Source: CBDCFL01 sp965216135
GTDB taxonomy: Bacteria > Pseudomonadota > Alphaproteobacteria > Rhodobacterales > Rhodobacteraceae
NCBI GenBank assembly: GCA_965216135.1
Contig: CBDCFL010000020.1
Span: 241,063-305,062, forward strand
Reading direction: 5' to 3'
DNA: 64,000 nucleotides
Under the pieces are notes generated by a model, which saw only the letters and a list, made by a program, of their open reading frames with translations, was not told where the DNA came from and made no database searches. How positions within the stretch are numbered: the first letter of the stretch is position 1; each line of letters begins with the position of its first letter. Shown piece by piece: positions 1-9,040 of the stretch. The position numbers were made by a program, and so were the translations under genes.

Positions 1-8
1 GCCCCAAC

Positions 9-896
9 GTGACGATCGCCGATATTTCGCCGGCCGCACTGGCGCTTCTTGAGGCTGCGCAATGCGCACGGCCGAAAGATCACATACTGGCCGCGTTGTG
101 CGCACGCGCCCATACTGACGCCGCCTGGATTTGCCGCATCAGCGGCGAGACCGAGATTGCTACGGACCAGGCACGGATATCAATCATCGATCATAGCGCC
201 AAGGCCGCAAACATTCCTAAACAATTCGATCCGCTTGAGCATATGTCGCCGCTGTTGGCCGAAGCGCATTATCATCTCTGCCTGGGCGCAGATGAAGGCG
301 AGGGCGAGATCCGCGCGGCCCACCAGGACTGGACGGATCTGGACCCGGCCAATCTGACCCCCTATTCGATCCATGGCGTTCATTTGCTACCGCGCTGGTA
401 TGGAAGCTATGACGAGTTGGAAAGTGAGGCACGCAAGGCCGCCGCGCGGACCTACGACATCCTTGGCGCGGGCGCATATTCGGCGTTTTACCTTGCGGTC
501 CTGGACCAAGATCATGGGTCATTTGCGCACCTAGACACTGGTTTTTTTCTCGATGGTCTGGCTGATCTGATCGAGGCCAGCGGCTTCGATCAGCTGCGGG
601 TTAACGAAATAGCCGCGTTCCTGTATCAGACCAGCAGACCAGCACGCCCTGTCCTGGCCAGAGCAGACCGGCTTGTCAAAGCCCAGAAGCGGGCTCTGCG
701 CGCAGGCATGGTTCGTTTGATCCGCAATCACCTGCACTTGGTTTACCCGGAAGTCTGGCAGGGCGGTCGCAACGGCGCCTTGCGCGCCATCGGCGAGGCC
801 TTTCGCGACGAAATCATTGCCGGCGAGATGATCCAAACCGCCGCAACGCCGTCGCGCACGCGAATAGTGTCTAGAAATCTAGAGCATCATGGCTAA
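9..896 (+). CDS. Conserved hypothetical protein (295 aa)
   Basis: I do not recognise a family. The frame opens with GTG at position 9 and is still open at the window edge, so the true start could lie upstream. The product is soluble, without signal peptide or clear membrane segment. It is rich in aromatic and His/Trp residues (YHLCLGADEG, HGVHLLPRWYGSYDELE near residues 90-140) and has a basic, helical C-terminal third. Codon use is typical of the neighbouring genes, so it is probably real. No partner gene suggests a function. Confidence 0.6.
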   Translation: MTIADISPAALALLEAAQCARPKDHILAALCARAHTDAAWICRISGETEIATDQARISIIDHSAKAANIPKQFDPLEHMSPLLAEAHYHLCLGADEGEGEIRAAHQDWTDLDPANLTPYSIHGVHLLPRWYGSYDELESEARKAAARTYDILGAGAYSAFYLAVLDQDHGSFAHLDTGFFLDGLADLIEASGFDQLRVNEIAAFLYQTSRPARPVLARADRLVKAQKRALRAGMVRLIRNHLHLVYPEVWQGGRNGALRAIGEAFRDEIIAGEMIQTAATPSRTRIVSRNLEHHG

Positions 897-928
897 GTCT
901 CGATCAAGTGCGATGTTCTGAATTTTTG

Positions 929-985
929 ATTTCGCGCGCAATGTATCCGCGAAAACCTGCTCCCACACTTCGGATTGCGCTCCCA
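929..985. repeat. Short palindromic intergenic repeat, copy 1
   Basis: The stretch resembles 29237-29290: both contain a GCGCGCAAT block, then CGAAAACC, CCCAC and CTTCGGATTG or TTTTCGGATTG, then GCTC. The arms CGAAAA and TTCG can fold into a hairpin. It recalls the dispersed palindromes common between genes in Rhizobiales and Rhodobacterales (family knowledge). It fills most of the gap between the first two genes. Confidence 0.5.
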
Positions 986-1003
986 ATCCGCAACGCCCTG
1001 GGC

Positions 1004-1600
1004 CTAACTGCAATAGGGTTGAGTGGCGGTAAAGGCGGCCATTGTGGCGCGCTTGGTTTCGCTGCGAAACGGTGCCCAGTCGCGCGCCATGCCACGCCAG
1101 CCGCGCCCGTCAGAAACGACGTAGCCATCGCGTGCAACCTGATGTGCCGCGATACGCACCGCACAGGCGATGTTTGCGCGTCCTTCCAATAGCGCCTGGC
1201 CGTTGCCCGCCGCGCAGCCATAGCCGCGCGCGGTCGCAGGCGCGATCTGGGTTAGACCGAACCATTGGCCGCCGCCGCCGACCGCGTCGGGCCGCCATGT
1301 GCTCTCGTGGCGCGCCAGGGCAGACAAAAGCCCCACCCAAAACGCGGCGCGCTCATCGCGCCCGTTGGCCGCGTAACCCGGACAATAAGCGGCGATGTCA
1401 TTGGGAAGCGTCTCGGTCAGCGCGGCCCCTTGGGCCCGAACCGCCGCCAGACCGGCAGCTGTCCAGTTCGCCGCCTCGGGGCGGTGGTCCCATGCCATCG
1501 GTGGCCATACGGTAGCAGCGCGCGCGACTTCTCGGGGCGCATCGGGCTCGCACCCGGTCAATGTTGCAAGAGTTAAGAATGCCAGGACCGTCCGTTTCAT
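1004..1600 (-). CDS. Lytic-transglycosylase-like lipoprotein
   Basis: A 198-residue protein starting at the ATG at 1600, preceded by GAGGTG. The first 17 residues form a lipoprotein signal with lipobox LTGC and lipidated Cys17. The mature part contains 'LSALARHESTWRPDAV' and 'GLTQIAPATARGYGC', the E-S and GLxQI pattern of the SLT/lysozyme-like fold in which the Glu is the catalytic acid. Related enzymes cleave the glycan of peptidoglycan to 1,6-anhydro ends. Predicted location is periplasmic, anchored to a membrane. The open frame continues upstream, but the lipobox and ribosome site fix the start. Confidence 0.75.
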   Translation of the reverse strand: MKRTVLAFLTLATLTGCEPDAPREVARAATVWPPMAWDHRPEAANWTAAGLAAVRAQGAALTETLPNDIAAYCPGYAANGRDERAAFWVGLLSALARHESTWRPDAVGGGGQWFGLTQIAPATARGYGCAAGNGQALLEGRANIACAVRIAAHQVARDGYVVSDGRGWRGMARDWAPFRSETKRATMAAFTATQPYCS

Positions 1601-1873
1601 CAGCACCTCAGCCAATCGCGCCCCGACTGCAGGAGTGTGGCAGACGACCGGCCTTCGCGTCCACCTTTTTCGGTGCGGCTGGGCGGGTCTCCGCTGAAAA
1701 CCGCGCGGTGACGAGGGCGCCGTGCCTGCCAGAACCGTTTTTGCCAATCGAATGCAGCGGGTTGGGACCAGTCAAACCGGCAACACGTTCACCCGCTACC
1801 TAAAACGTGTCAAATTATAGTCAATATCGCCATTTACCCATTCCCGCGAAGTAGTTTCAGAACGGTGAGTACG

Positions 1874-2524
1874 ATGCCAATTCTTATTGCAATTCTTGGA
1901 GTTCTCGCAGGGGCCCATTTCTGGATGCACCGGGCCCGCAATGCCGCCGATATGGCCACAGAAGTGGTAGATATGGCGCAAACAGCTATGGGTGCCGCGC
2001 GCAGGTACGGATTTCGACGCCGCGCCGAAAAACACCCGGTTGACTGTATCGATGAACAATCTCTGGCAGTCGGCGGACTGGCCGCAGCTTTCCTTGAACT
2101 GGGCGGTGTTGCGACATTGCAATCCAAACGTGCCGCCTTGGCTGGTTTGCAGTCGGCATTGCGGATTGATCTAACCCAGGCAGAAGAGCTGATGATCGTC
2201 GGCGCCTGGTTTGTTCGCGAATGCAACGGCCCGACACCGGCGTTCGCCCGTCTTGCCAAGCGGCTGAACAAGATCCAGGGCCCAGAGGCCATTGATCCCG
2301 CAACGGCGGTGCTGACCAGAATTTCCGAAGATGGCTCGGATGAACTGACCCCGGCCCAGATCGACGCGCTGGGCGACCTCAAACGCATATTCATATCAAA
2401 TGAACCGGGTCATGGGACAAGCGTAATTTCCCGGACCCGGTGCTTGCCCGGCATCTGCGCCTGCCATAGAACGCGGGCAGCACAAACCCGCGGAAACATT
2501 CAACATGCTCGATCTGGCCTATGA
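1874..2524 (+). CDS. Hypothetical single-span membrane protein
   Basis: The protein starts with a hydrophobic segment (MPILIAILGVLAGAHFWM), then a soluble region of about 190 residues. I take the ATG at 1874; a GTG three codons upstream is possible. The family is not recognised. The last roughly 35 residues are Arg/Cys-rich and read like non-coding sequence, and the frame runs 20 bases into gatB, so the original stop near 2400 may have been lost by a mutation. The position directly upstream of gatB on the same strand suggests cotranscription. Confidence 0.5.
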   Translation: MPILIAILGVLAGAHFWMHRARNAADMATEVVDMAQTAMGAARRYGFRRRAEKHPVDCIDEQSLAVGGLAAAFLELGGVATLQSKRAALAGLQSALRIDLTQAEELMIVGAWFVRECNGPTPAFARLAKRLNKIQGPEAIDPATAVLTRISEDGSDELTPAQIDALGDLKRIFISNEPGHGTSVISRTRCLPGICACHRTRAAQTRGNIQHARSGL

Positions 2525-4016
2525 CAGCCCCGACCCCAAGGTAATCGCTGGGGCAACCGGCGACTGGGAACTCGTGATCGGCATGGAGGTTCATGCCCAG
2601 GTGGCCTCGGCGGCGAAATTGTTTTCCGGCACCTCGACCCGGTTTGGGGCCGAGCCCAATTCCAATGTCTCGTTTATCGATGCCGCGATGCCGGGTATGC
2701 TGCCGGTGATTAACGAATTTTGTGTTGAACAGGCCGTGCGCACCGGGTTGGGGCTGAGGGCGAAGATCAATCTCAAAAGCGCCTTTGACCGCAAGAATTA
2801 CTTTTACCCCGACCTGCCGCAGGGGTATCAGATTTCCCAGCTATATGAACCACTTGTGGGTGAAGGTGAGGTGCTGATCGAGATGGGCGACGGCACGGCG
2901 CGCCGCGTGCGGATCGAACGCATACACATGGAACAGGATGCGGGCAAATCAATCCACGACATGGACCCGAATATGTCGTTCGTTGATCTCAACCGCACTG
3001 GCGTGGCGCTGATGGAAATTGTGTCGCGCCCGGACCTTCGCGGGCCGCAGGAAGCGGCGGCATTCGTCACCAAACTGCGCCAAATATTGCGCTATCTGGG
3101 CACCTGCGACGGCAATATGCAGAACGGCAATCTGCGCGCAGATGTGAATGTCTCGGTGTGTCGGCCGGGGGATCACGAGAAGTACCAGAAAACCCAGGAT
3201 TTCAGCCACTTAGGGACGCGGTGCGAGATCAAGAACATGAACTCGATGCGGTTCATTCAGGCCGCGATTGAGTATGAGGCGCGGCGTCAGATTGGTGTTC
3301 TGGAAAACGGCGGCAGCGTGGATCAGGAAACCCGGCTGTTTGACCCCGACAAGGGCGAAACCCGGTCGATGCGGTCCAAGGAAGAGGCGCATGATTACCG
3401 GTATTTCCCCGACCCTGACCTGCTGCCGTTAGAGATCGAGCAGGCCTGGGTGGACGACATTGCAGCCAATTTGCCAGAGCTTCCGGATGCGAAGAAGGCG
3501 CGTTTTATCAAGGAGTTCGGGCTTTCGGATTATGACGCGGGGGTGGTGACCGCGGAGGCCGAGAGCGCCGCCTATTTTGAAAAAACGGCCCGTGGCAATG
3601 ACGGCAAGCTGGCGGCGAACTGGGTGATTAACGAATTGTTCGGGCGGCTGAAAAAAGACGATTGCGACATCGGCAATTCGCCGATTTCTCCGGAGCGGCT
3701 TGGCCAGATCGTGGCGCTGATCAGCAAGGGCCAGATTAGCGGTAAGATCGCCAAGGAAGTATTTGATATTGCGTACAATTCTGACCGTGATCCGAGCGAG
3801 ATCGTCGAAACCGAGGGCCTGAAACAGGTCACCGATACCGGCGCCATCGAGGCGGCGGTCGATCAGGTCATCGCCGACAATCCGGCGCAGGTGAAAAAAG
3901 CCAAGCAAAATCATAAACTTGCGGGCTGGTTCGTGGGACAGGTGATGAAAGCCACGGGCGGCCGCGCCAATCCAAAAGCAGTGAATGAGCTGGTGGCGAA
4001 AAAGCTGGGATTTTAG
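2505..4016 (+). CDS. gatB: Asp-tRNA(Asn)/Glu-tRNA(Gln) amidotransferase subunit B
   Basis: GatB of the GatCAB complex converts mischarged Glu-tRNA(Gln), and Asp-tRNA(Asn) where needed, to the amidated form using ammonia from GatA. The 503 residues match the family length. The N-terminal signature WELVIGMEVHAQ is followed by the kinase-like catalytic domain (DLPQGYQISQL, GVALMEIVSRPD, CEIKNMNS, HDYRYFPDPDL) and a C-terminal YqeY-like helical tail ending ANPKAVNELVAKKL. gatA and gatC are not in this window. Confidence 0.96.
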   Translation: MLDLAYDSPDPKVIAGATGDWELVIGMEVHAQVASAAKLFSGTSTRFGAEPNSNVSFIDAAMPGMLPVINEFCVEQAVRTGLGLRAKINLKSAFDRKNYFYPDLPQGYQISQLYEPLVGEGEVLIEMGDGTARRVRIERIHMEQDAGKSIHDMDPNMSFVDLNRTGVALMEIVSRPDLRGPQEAAAFVTKLRQILRYLGTCDGNMQNGNLRADVNVSVCRPGDHEKYQKTQDFSHLGTRCEIKNMNSMRFIQAAIEYEARRQIGVLENGGSVDQETRLFDPDKGETRSMRSKEEAHDYRYFPDPDLLPLEIEQAWVDDIAANLPELPDAKKARFIKEFGLSDYDAGVVTAEAESAAYFEKTARGNDGKLAANWVINELFGRLKKDDCDIGNSPISPERLGQIVALISKGQISGKIAKEVFDIAYNSDRDPSEIVETEGLKQVTDTGAIEAAVDQVIADNPAQVKKAKQNHKLAGWFVGQVMKATGGRANPKAVNELVAKKLGF

Positions 4017-4161
4017 CGAAAATTGGTGTCGGCAACCTGTCGGCATCCTGTCGGACTCTTGGTTGGATTAGCGATCCCGGATTATCTTCAGCCGAGCGGC
4101 ATAAAGTTGACATTGTGACGTGCCCAATCACAATACCTGACAATTCGTTAAGGCGGTATTG

Positions 4162-5511
4162 ATGGACAAGATTGAAAACATCCTGCACGCGTCAAAAGTC
4201 CTGATCAGCGTCGCGGTTGCCGCTGGCGCCAACTCGGCGACGGCTGGAGTGTCCTCGATTGTCGGTGGCGGGTTTTCGGTGCTGGCGCTGATAAAAAGTT
4301 TTGGTGACAAATCGACGGACCTGGAACGGAAAATTGCCGAGCAACTTGGCGAGGCTTTGGGCAGGAAAAGCCATCTTTCGGAAGCGTCGCGGTTGCTGAT
4401 ACCGCAGATGATCGCGGCCACTGCGCCGACGCCGAAGGCGATCATCGACGCGCAGCGTGATCCTGAGCGGATTTGCCGGGAGATGTTGGTAGGACTCAAA
4501 GACCCGGCGCATAACACGGCACTGGTCAAAGTCGACTTTGTGCGGGTGGTGTCGAAGATATTCGAGACTCTTCTGGAGGATGTGGATGTCAACGATGTGC
4601 TGCGCCCTGCATTTGAGACTGCGGTCGTCGAGCAACTGGCTCATATCAGGGACCAAGTTGACAGGTTGGTGGCCGGATCTGACGAGGCGGCGCGAAAATT
4701 CGGCATCAAGGAAGGTATGCTGATGGCGTTGGCGCGGCGCTACGCGGAAGGCGATGCAACCGATTTTGACTCGGCCCTGCGCGGGCTGGAACGCGCGTTC
4801 GAAGTAGTGGCGGAGGAAAAGGCGCGCGGTGAATTGCCGTCCAATTTGGGCGAGGCAGTGGACGCGGTGCTGAAACGCATGGCCGAGCTGAATGAGGCGG
4901 GCGAGCTGGACGCGGCGGCGGCGGCGGAGGTGGACCGGGCATTGGAGGCGGCGGAGGCAGAAGGCGAAGCGGTGGAAGCTCGCAAGGTGGCATTGTTGGA
5001 GGCCGGGGTGGAGCAGGACATCCTGCGCCGCAATCCGACCTCAGCAGCGGCGCGGCTGGTGGCGCGACTGGGACTGGAGGTGGCTGAACCGGGCGCGCGG
5101 TTTGCGGCGCTGCGGGCGTTGCGGCGCGAATGGTATGAACGCGGGCGCGACAAGGGGCTGAATTTCGATGCCGAGGTGGCGGTGGCACTGGCGCGGGCCT
5201 CGGTCGATCTGGCGCAGGGCGCGGATCAGCGCGGCACGGCGTTAAATGATCTGGGGCTAGCCCTGCAAACCCTGGGCGAGCGCGAGGCCGGGACCGGGCG
5301 GCTGAACGAGGCCGTCACCGCCTTTCGCGACGCCCTGAAGGAATGGACGCGCGAGCGGGTGCCGCTGGACTGGGCCATGGCGCAGATGAACCTGGGCAAT
5401 GCGCTGGCAACCCTCGGTGAGCGCGAGGCCGGGACCGGGCGGCTGGACGAGGCGGTCAGCGCCTATCGCGACGCCCTGAAGGAACAGACCCGCGAGCGGG
5501 TGCCGCTGGAC
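4162..5511 (+). pseudogene. TPR-repeat protein, 5' part (split by IS66)
   Basis: Codons 1-450 of a tetratricopeptide-repeat protein start at the ATG at 4162 behind AAGGCGG. Residues 1-60 contain a Gly/Ala-rich hydrophobic stretch (VLISVAVAAGANSATAG, then SSIVGGGFSVLALI). Next come a conserved-looking helical block of about 150 residues, an acidic Ala/Glu coiled-coil region (about 240-280), and 42-residue TPR-like units of pattern 'MNLGNAL..LGEREAGTGRL.EAV.AYRDALKE'. The frame is cut after the codon at 5509-5511 by an IS66 end; it resumes in frame at 54579. Function is unknown. Hydrophobic N-terminus plus repeat sensor recalls NLR-like architecture, but that is a guess. Confidence 0.85.
5504..5511. 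repeat. 8-bp target-site duplication, left copy
   Basis: CGCTGGAC here is repeated at 54571-54578, just outside the right end of IS66 copy B. IS66-family elements make 8-bp duplications. The pairing links the left end of copy A with the right end of copy B, about 49 kb apart. Confidence 0.9.
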
Positions 5512-5596
5512 GTAAGCGTCCGGTGTGCCCCGCCTAACGGCGCAGATTTTGATGGGTTAGTGTCCACCATTGATAGTGGACACTTAGGGGCCCTCT

Positions 5597-5959
5597 ATGG
5601 CTGTGACGCAGAAGAAGCGGCGTTGGCCGGATGATGAGAAGCGTTCAATCTGTTTTCAGACGACGGCGGCTGGTGTTTCGGTTGCGCAGGTTGCACGTCG
5701 GTATGCGATGAATGCCAATCTGATATTCAAATGGCTGAAGGATGATCGGTATGCTCCCGCCGTGGATGTTGTGCCGGAAGCTGACGGCCCTGTATTTTTG
5801 CCAGTCGGGATTGAAGCGTCAGCCAGCGTTGATCCAGCCGTGACCAGCACTCCGTCAGGCCGAATTGAGATCGAGCTGTCCAACGGTCACCGGATTATAG
5901 CCGGGGGCGGTTTTGATGCGGATATGTTGGCACGTTTGTTGAAAGGGCTTTCTTCGTGA
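5597..5959 (+). CDS. tnpA: IS66 accessory protein TnpA (copy A)
   Basis: A 120-residue protein with a helix-turn-helix of the IS66 TnpA/IS3 OrfA type (KRSICFQTTAAGVSVAQVARR, then ANLIFKWLKDD), the usual first gene of IS66. The stop overlaps the start of tnpB. It differs from copy B at residue 4 (T instead of K). It is the only intact IS66 gene in this copy. Confidence 0.88.
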   Translation: MAVTQKKRRWPDDEKRSICFQTTAAGVSVAQVARRYAMNANLIFKWLKDDRYAPAVDVVPEADGPVFLPVGIEASASVDPAVTSTPSGRIEIELSNGHRIIAGGGFDADMLARLLKGLSS

Positions 5960-6065
5960 TCCCCGTGCCAGGCAACACACGGGTCTGGCTGGCGGCGGGC
6001 GTGACAGACATGCGGCGGGGTTTCAATACTCTGGCGGCGCAGGCCGAGCAGGTTTTGCTAAACCA

Positions 6066-6485
6066 CTACCGGCTGATGCCGGTAGGTTTCCGTTTGGAGT
6101 GAAGCTCCAGATACTGAAGTATGACATCGTCAGTCACATTGCCTGATGTGGTCGAGAAATATCCACGGGCCCAAAACCGCCTGCCCCAGTATCGTTTGCG
6201 CAGGTCCGGGAACTCCATCTGGATTTTGCGGGATGAGCGCCCCTTGATCCGCTGCATCACCGTCGACAGCGCCAGGTGCGGTGGGATCGACACGAACATA
6301 TGAACGTGATCGTTCGACAGGACGCCCTTCTCGATCCGCACGCCCATTTCACTGCAGGTCTGGCGGATGATTTCACGCAAGCGCACCCGCATATCGCCGT
6401 GCAAAACCTTGAACCGATACTTCGTAACCCAAACGATATGATATCGGTGATAAAATTTGGTATGACTACCAGTACAATAGGCCAT
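6066..6485 (-). CDS. tnpA: IS200/IS605 Y1 transposase TnpA
   Basis: At 139 residues it has the usual length for TnpA(IS200). The HUH metal motif is visible as 'SNDHVHMFVSIPP', and a Tyr-containing helix lies near the C-terminus ('DDVILQYLELH') where the nucleophilic Tyr is expected. The opening 'HIVWVTKYRFKVL' is typical. The ribosome-binding stretch GGGGGAAGG lies within a 25-bp perfect stem-loop (6484-6547), so translation is probably held low, as described for IS200. Confidence 0.92.
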   Translation of the reverse strand: MAYCTGSHTKFYHRYHIVWVTKYRFKVLHGDMRVRLREIIRQTCSEMGVRIEKGVLSNDHVHMFVSIPPHLALSTVMQRIKGRSSRKIQMEFPDLRKRYWGRRFWARGYFSTTSGNVTDDVILQYLELHSKRKPTGISR

Positions 6486-6547
6486 GAGCCTTCCCCCTGA
6501 TTTTGGCTTTCACCCAAGGGCGAGCCAAAATCAGGGGGAAGGCTCAT
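6484..6547 (-). promoter_or_regulatory. 25-bp perfect stem-loop over tnpA ribosome site
   Basis: Arms 6484-6508 and 6523-6547 are exact complements of 25 bases around a 14-base loop. The start codon of the IS200-type transposase overlaps the edge of the stem, and its Shine-Dalgarno stretch is inside it. In IS200 a similar hairpin blocks incoming transcription and hides the ribosome site (established for that family); the same role is inferred here. Confidence 0.75.
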
Positions 6548-9040
6548 CAGAATTTAGCTGAAGCAGACCGGCTGGAAGCCGGTGGCTCTGACCCTAAGAA
6601 TTGGAAAGTAGAGGATCCGTTTTCCGGCCATCTATTTGTGTTTCGGGGGCGGCGTGGTGATTTGCTCAAAATTATCTGGTGGGACAGCCAGGGAGCCTGC
6701 CTGTTTTCCAAGCGTCTTGAACGGGGCCGGTTTGTTTGGCCTGCCGCTAAAGACGGCAAGGTCTGCCTGACGTCGGCGCAACTGGCGATGCTGCTGGAGG
6801 GCATTGACTGGCGCATTCCACAGCGGACATGGCGGCCTTTGAAAGCAGGGTAATCAGGCGTAAATATCAAGTAATACAGGCGTTTATGGATTCACATTCA
6901 GGGCGCAATTCTGTATAGAATAGCCATGTTGAACGCCCTTGATAACCTGCCAGAAGACCCCGTTGAACTACGGCGTGTCACCGAGCTTTTAGCGTCAGAG
7001 GTGAAGGCACAGGCGCTGATGATCGAGAAGCTTCAGCATCAGCTACACGGGGCAAACCGGCACCGTTTCGGATCCAAATCCGAGGGCATGGATCAACTGC
7101 AATTGTTTGCCGAGAATGAAGAGATTGCAGAGGCGGCGGTAAAGGCCGCAGAAACCGCGCCTGCTGAACCGATAGAGCTGAAGGAAAAGCCAAGGCGCAA
7201 ACCGCTGCCCGATCATCTGGAACGTATCGAGCAGGTTTTGTCTGTTGGCGAGGATTGCCCTGAGTGCGGTGGCGATCTCTCAAAGCTGGGCGAAGATATT
7301 ACCGAAGAGCTGGAATACATCCCGGGCCGCTTTGTGGTGAACAAAATCACCCGACCGCGTATGGCCTGCCGTCGCTGTGAGGCGATATCGCAAGCCCCGA
7401 TGCCCTCGCGCCCGATTGAACGGGGCCGACCTGGTCCCGGCCTGCTGGCGCATGTTCTGGTGAGCAGGTTTGCAGATCATCTGCCGCTTTACCGCCAGTC
7501 GCAAATTTATGCCCGTGAGGGTGTCGATCCGGATCGCTCGACTATGGCAGATTGGGTGGGCAAATCTACCGGGCTTCTGGAACCATTGGCCGAGGCCATT
7601 GCAAAACGGGCCAAAGGTGGCACATCCCTGTTTGCAGATGATACCCCACTGAAGATGTTAACCCCAGGAAACAAAAAGACCAGGACAGCCCGCATCCGGG
7701 CCTATGTCAGAGACGAACGACCATGGTCCGGCCCGTGCGCCACAGGCGCACAAACAGACAATCTGTCCAGCTGTGCTGGACGGGCACCGCCCTGCGTTTG
7801 GTATCAGTTCACAGTGGATCGAAAGGGTGAGCACCCGGTCAAGCACCTGTCTGGTTATCAAGGCTGGGTGCATGCGGATGGCTATGCCGGTTTCAACGGC
7901 GTGTTCGGTGAAGGTAAAGCCACGGAAGTGGCCTGCATGGCCCACATCCGACGCAAGTTTGTCGATGTGTTTGCCGCACAAGGTTCCGCCATTGCCGGGG
8001 AGGCCATCAAGCGGATTGCGCAATTGTATGGTGTGGAAAAACAGGCAAGGGGCCAATCTCCCGAGGCCCGTGCTGCTCTGCGTCAAGAAAATGCAAAGCC
8101 CATCTTCGATGATCTGGAAGAATGGTTGCGCGACCAATTGCCCAAAATATCGGGCAAATCACCTTTGGCAAAGGCCATTCGATATGCCTTGGGCCGTATG
8201 CCCAAAACACGGCCCTACCTCGACAACGGCTTTCTGGAGCTGGACACGGATGTTGTTGAACAGCCCCTTTCTTAGATTTTTTGGGTCTTTGGTGGCTTTT
8301 CTCGCCACGCCTCGACCATCTTTGCATAGGAAGCCTCGGCATTGGCAACCAGTTCCATTTCTCGATGTCGAAGTTCCTTGATCCAGTAATCACGCCCAGG
8401 ACCGGCTTTCCCGTAGGCTTTAGGGGCTCCGGCGCGTAATTCTAATTTGCGCATCTTCATTGCGACAAATGCCGGACGTGCCCACTGGTAAGGGGCGTCC
8501 TTGGTGAGGAGATGCCAGATCAGGGTTGCAATTTTGCGCGCAGTGGCAACCGCCGCAACATTGGCGCCCTTTCGATCTTTGATACGCAAAAAGAACGCAC
8601 GCAAAGGACCGGGGACTGATACGCAAAAAGAACGCACGCAAAGGACCGGGGAGCGGCACCCCATGCGGCCTCAACCAGCATCGTTCGAGCGGTTGCATTT
8701 CCCTGTTTGGTGATCCTACCGTGGATGGCCTCGCGGGTGCCGGATTGGCGTACCCTCGGCGTTAAACCAAAGTAACTGGCAAGCTTCCCAGGGGTGGCGA
8801 ACCGGCTGATATCTCCGATCGATGCTATCACGGCGGTAGCAATTACGGAGCTAATGCCAGCCACGGCCATCAGTTTACGCATCTGCGGATCGTCAAGAGA
8901 GATGTGGATCAGATCGCGCTCAAGCGTCTCCAACCGCCCAGCCAACCAATCCAACTCATCGAGATGCCGCTCAAGAAGATCGCGTTCAGTTTTTGGCAGA
9001 GGGGCCTTGGCCAACCAACGTCGCCCACCTTTCCCGAACA

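Larger units (their letters stand above)
6059..6610 (-). mobile_element. IS200/IS605-type element inside tnpB
   Basis: A 552-bp insertion absent from copy B. It has no terminal inverted repeats but a hairpin near each end: CTACCGGC/GCCGGTAG at about 6066-6085 and ACCGGCT/AGCCGGT at about 6568-6585. Such subterminal hairpins are what Y1 single-strand transposases recognise. It carries a single tnpA gene and no tnpB/iscB accessory gene, so it is of the IS200 kind. Confidence 0.85.
5956..6853 (+). pseudogene. tnpB: IS66 tnpB interrupted by an IS200-like element
   Basis: The IS66 TnpB (Orf2) reading frame begins at 5956 (IPVPGNTRVWLAAGVTDMRR), stops matching copy B at 6058, and resumes at 6611 (DPFSGHLFVFRGRRGDLLK) to 6853. 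The 552 bases between replace three bases (GCA) of the uninterrupted copy B gene. The product must be truncated. Confidence 0.88.

Noticed and set aside
4706..5188. Pro-rich minus-strand frame opposite the TPR gene
   Set aside because: The translation is almost only Pro, Arg and Ala, the complement of Ala/Glu-rich coding sequence.
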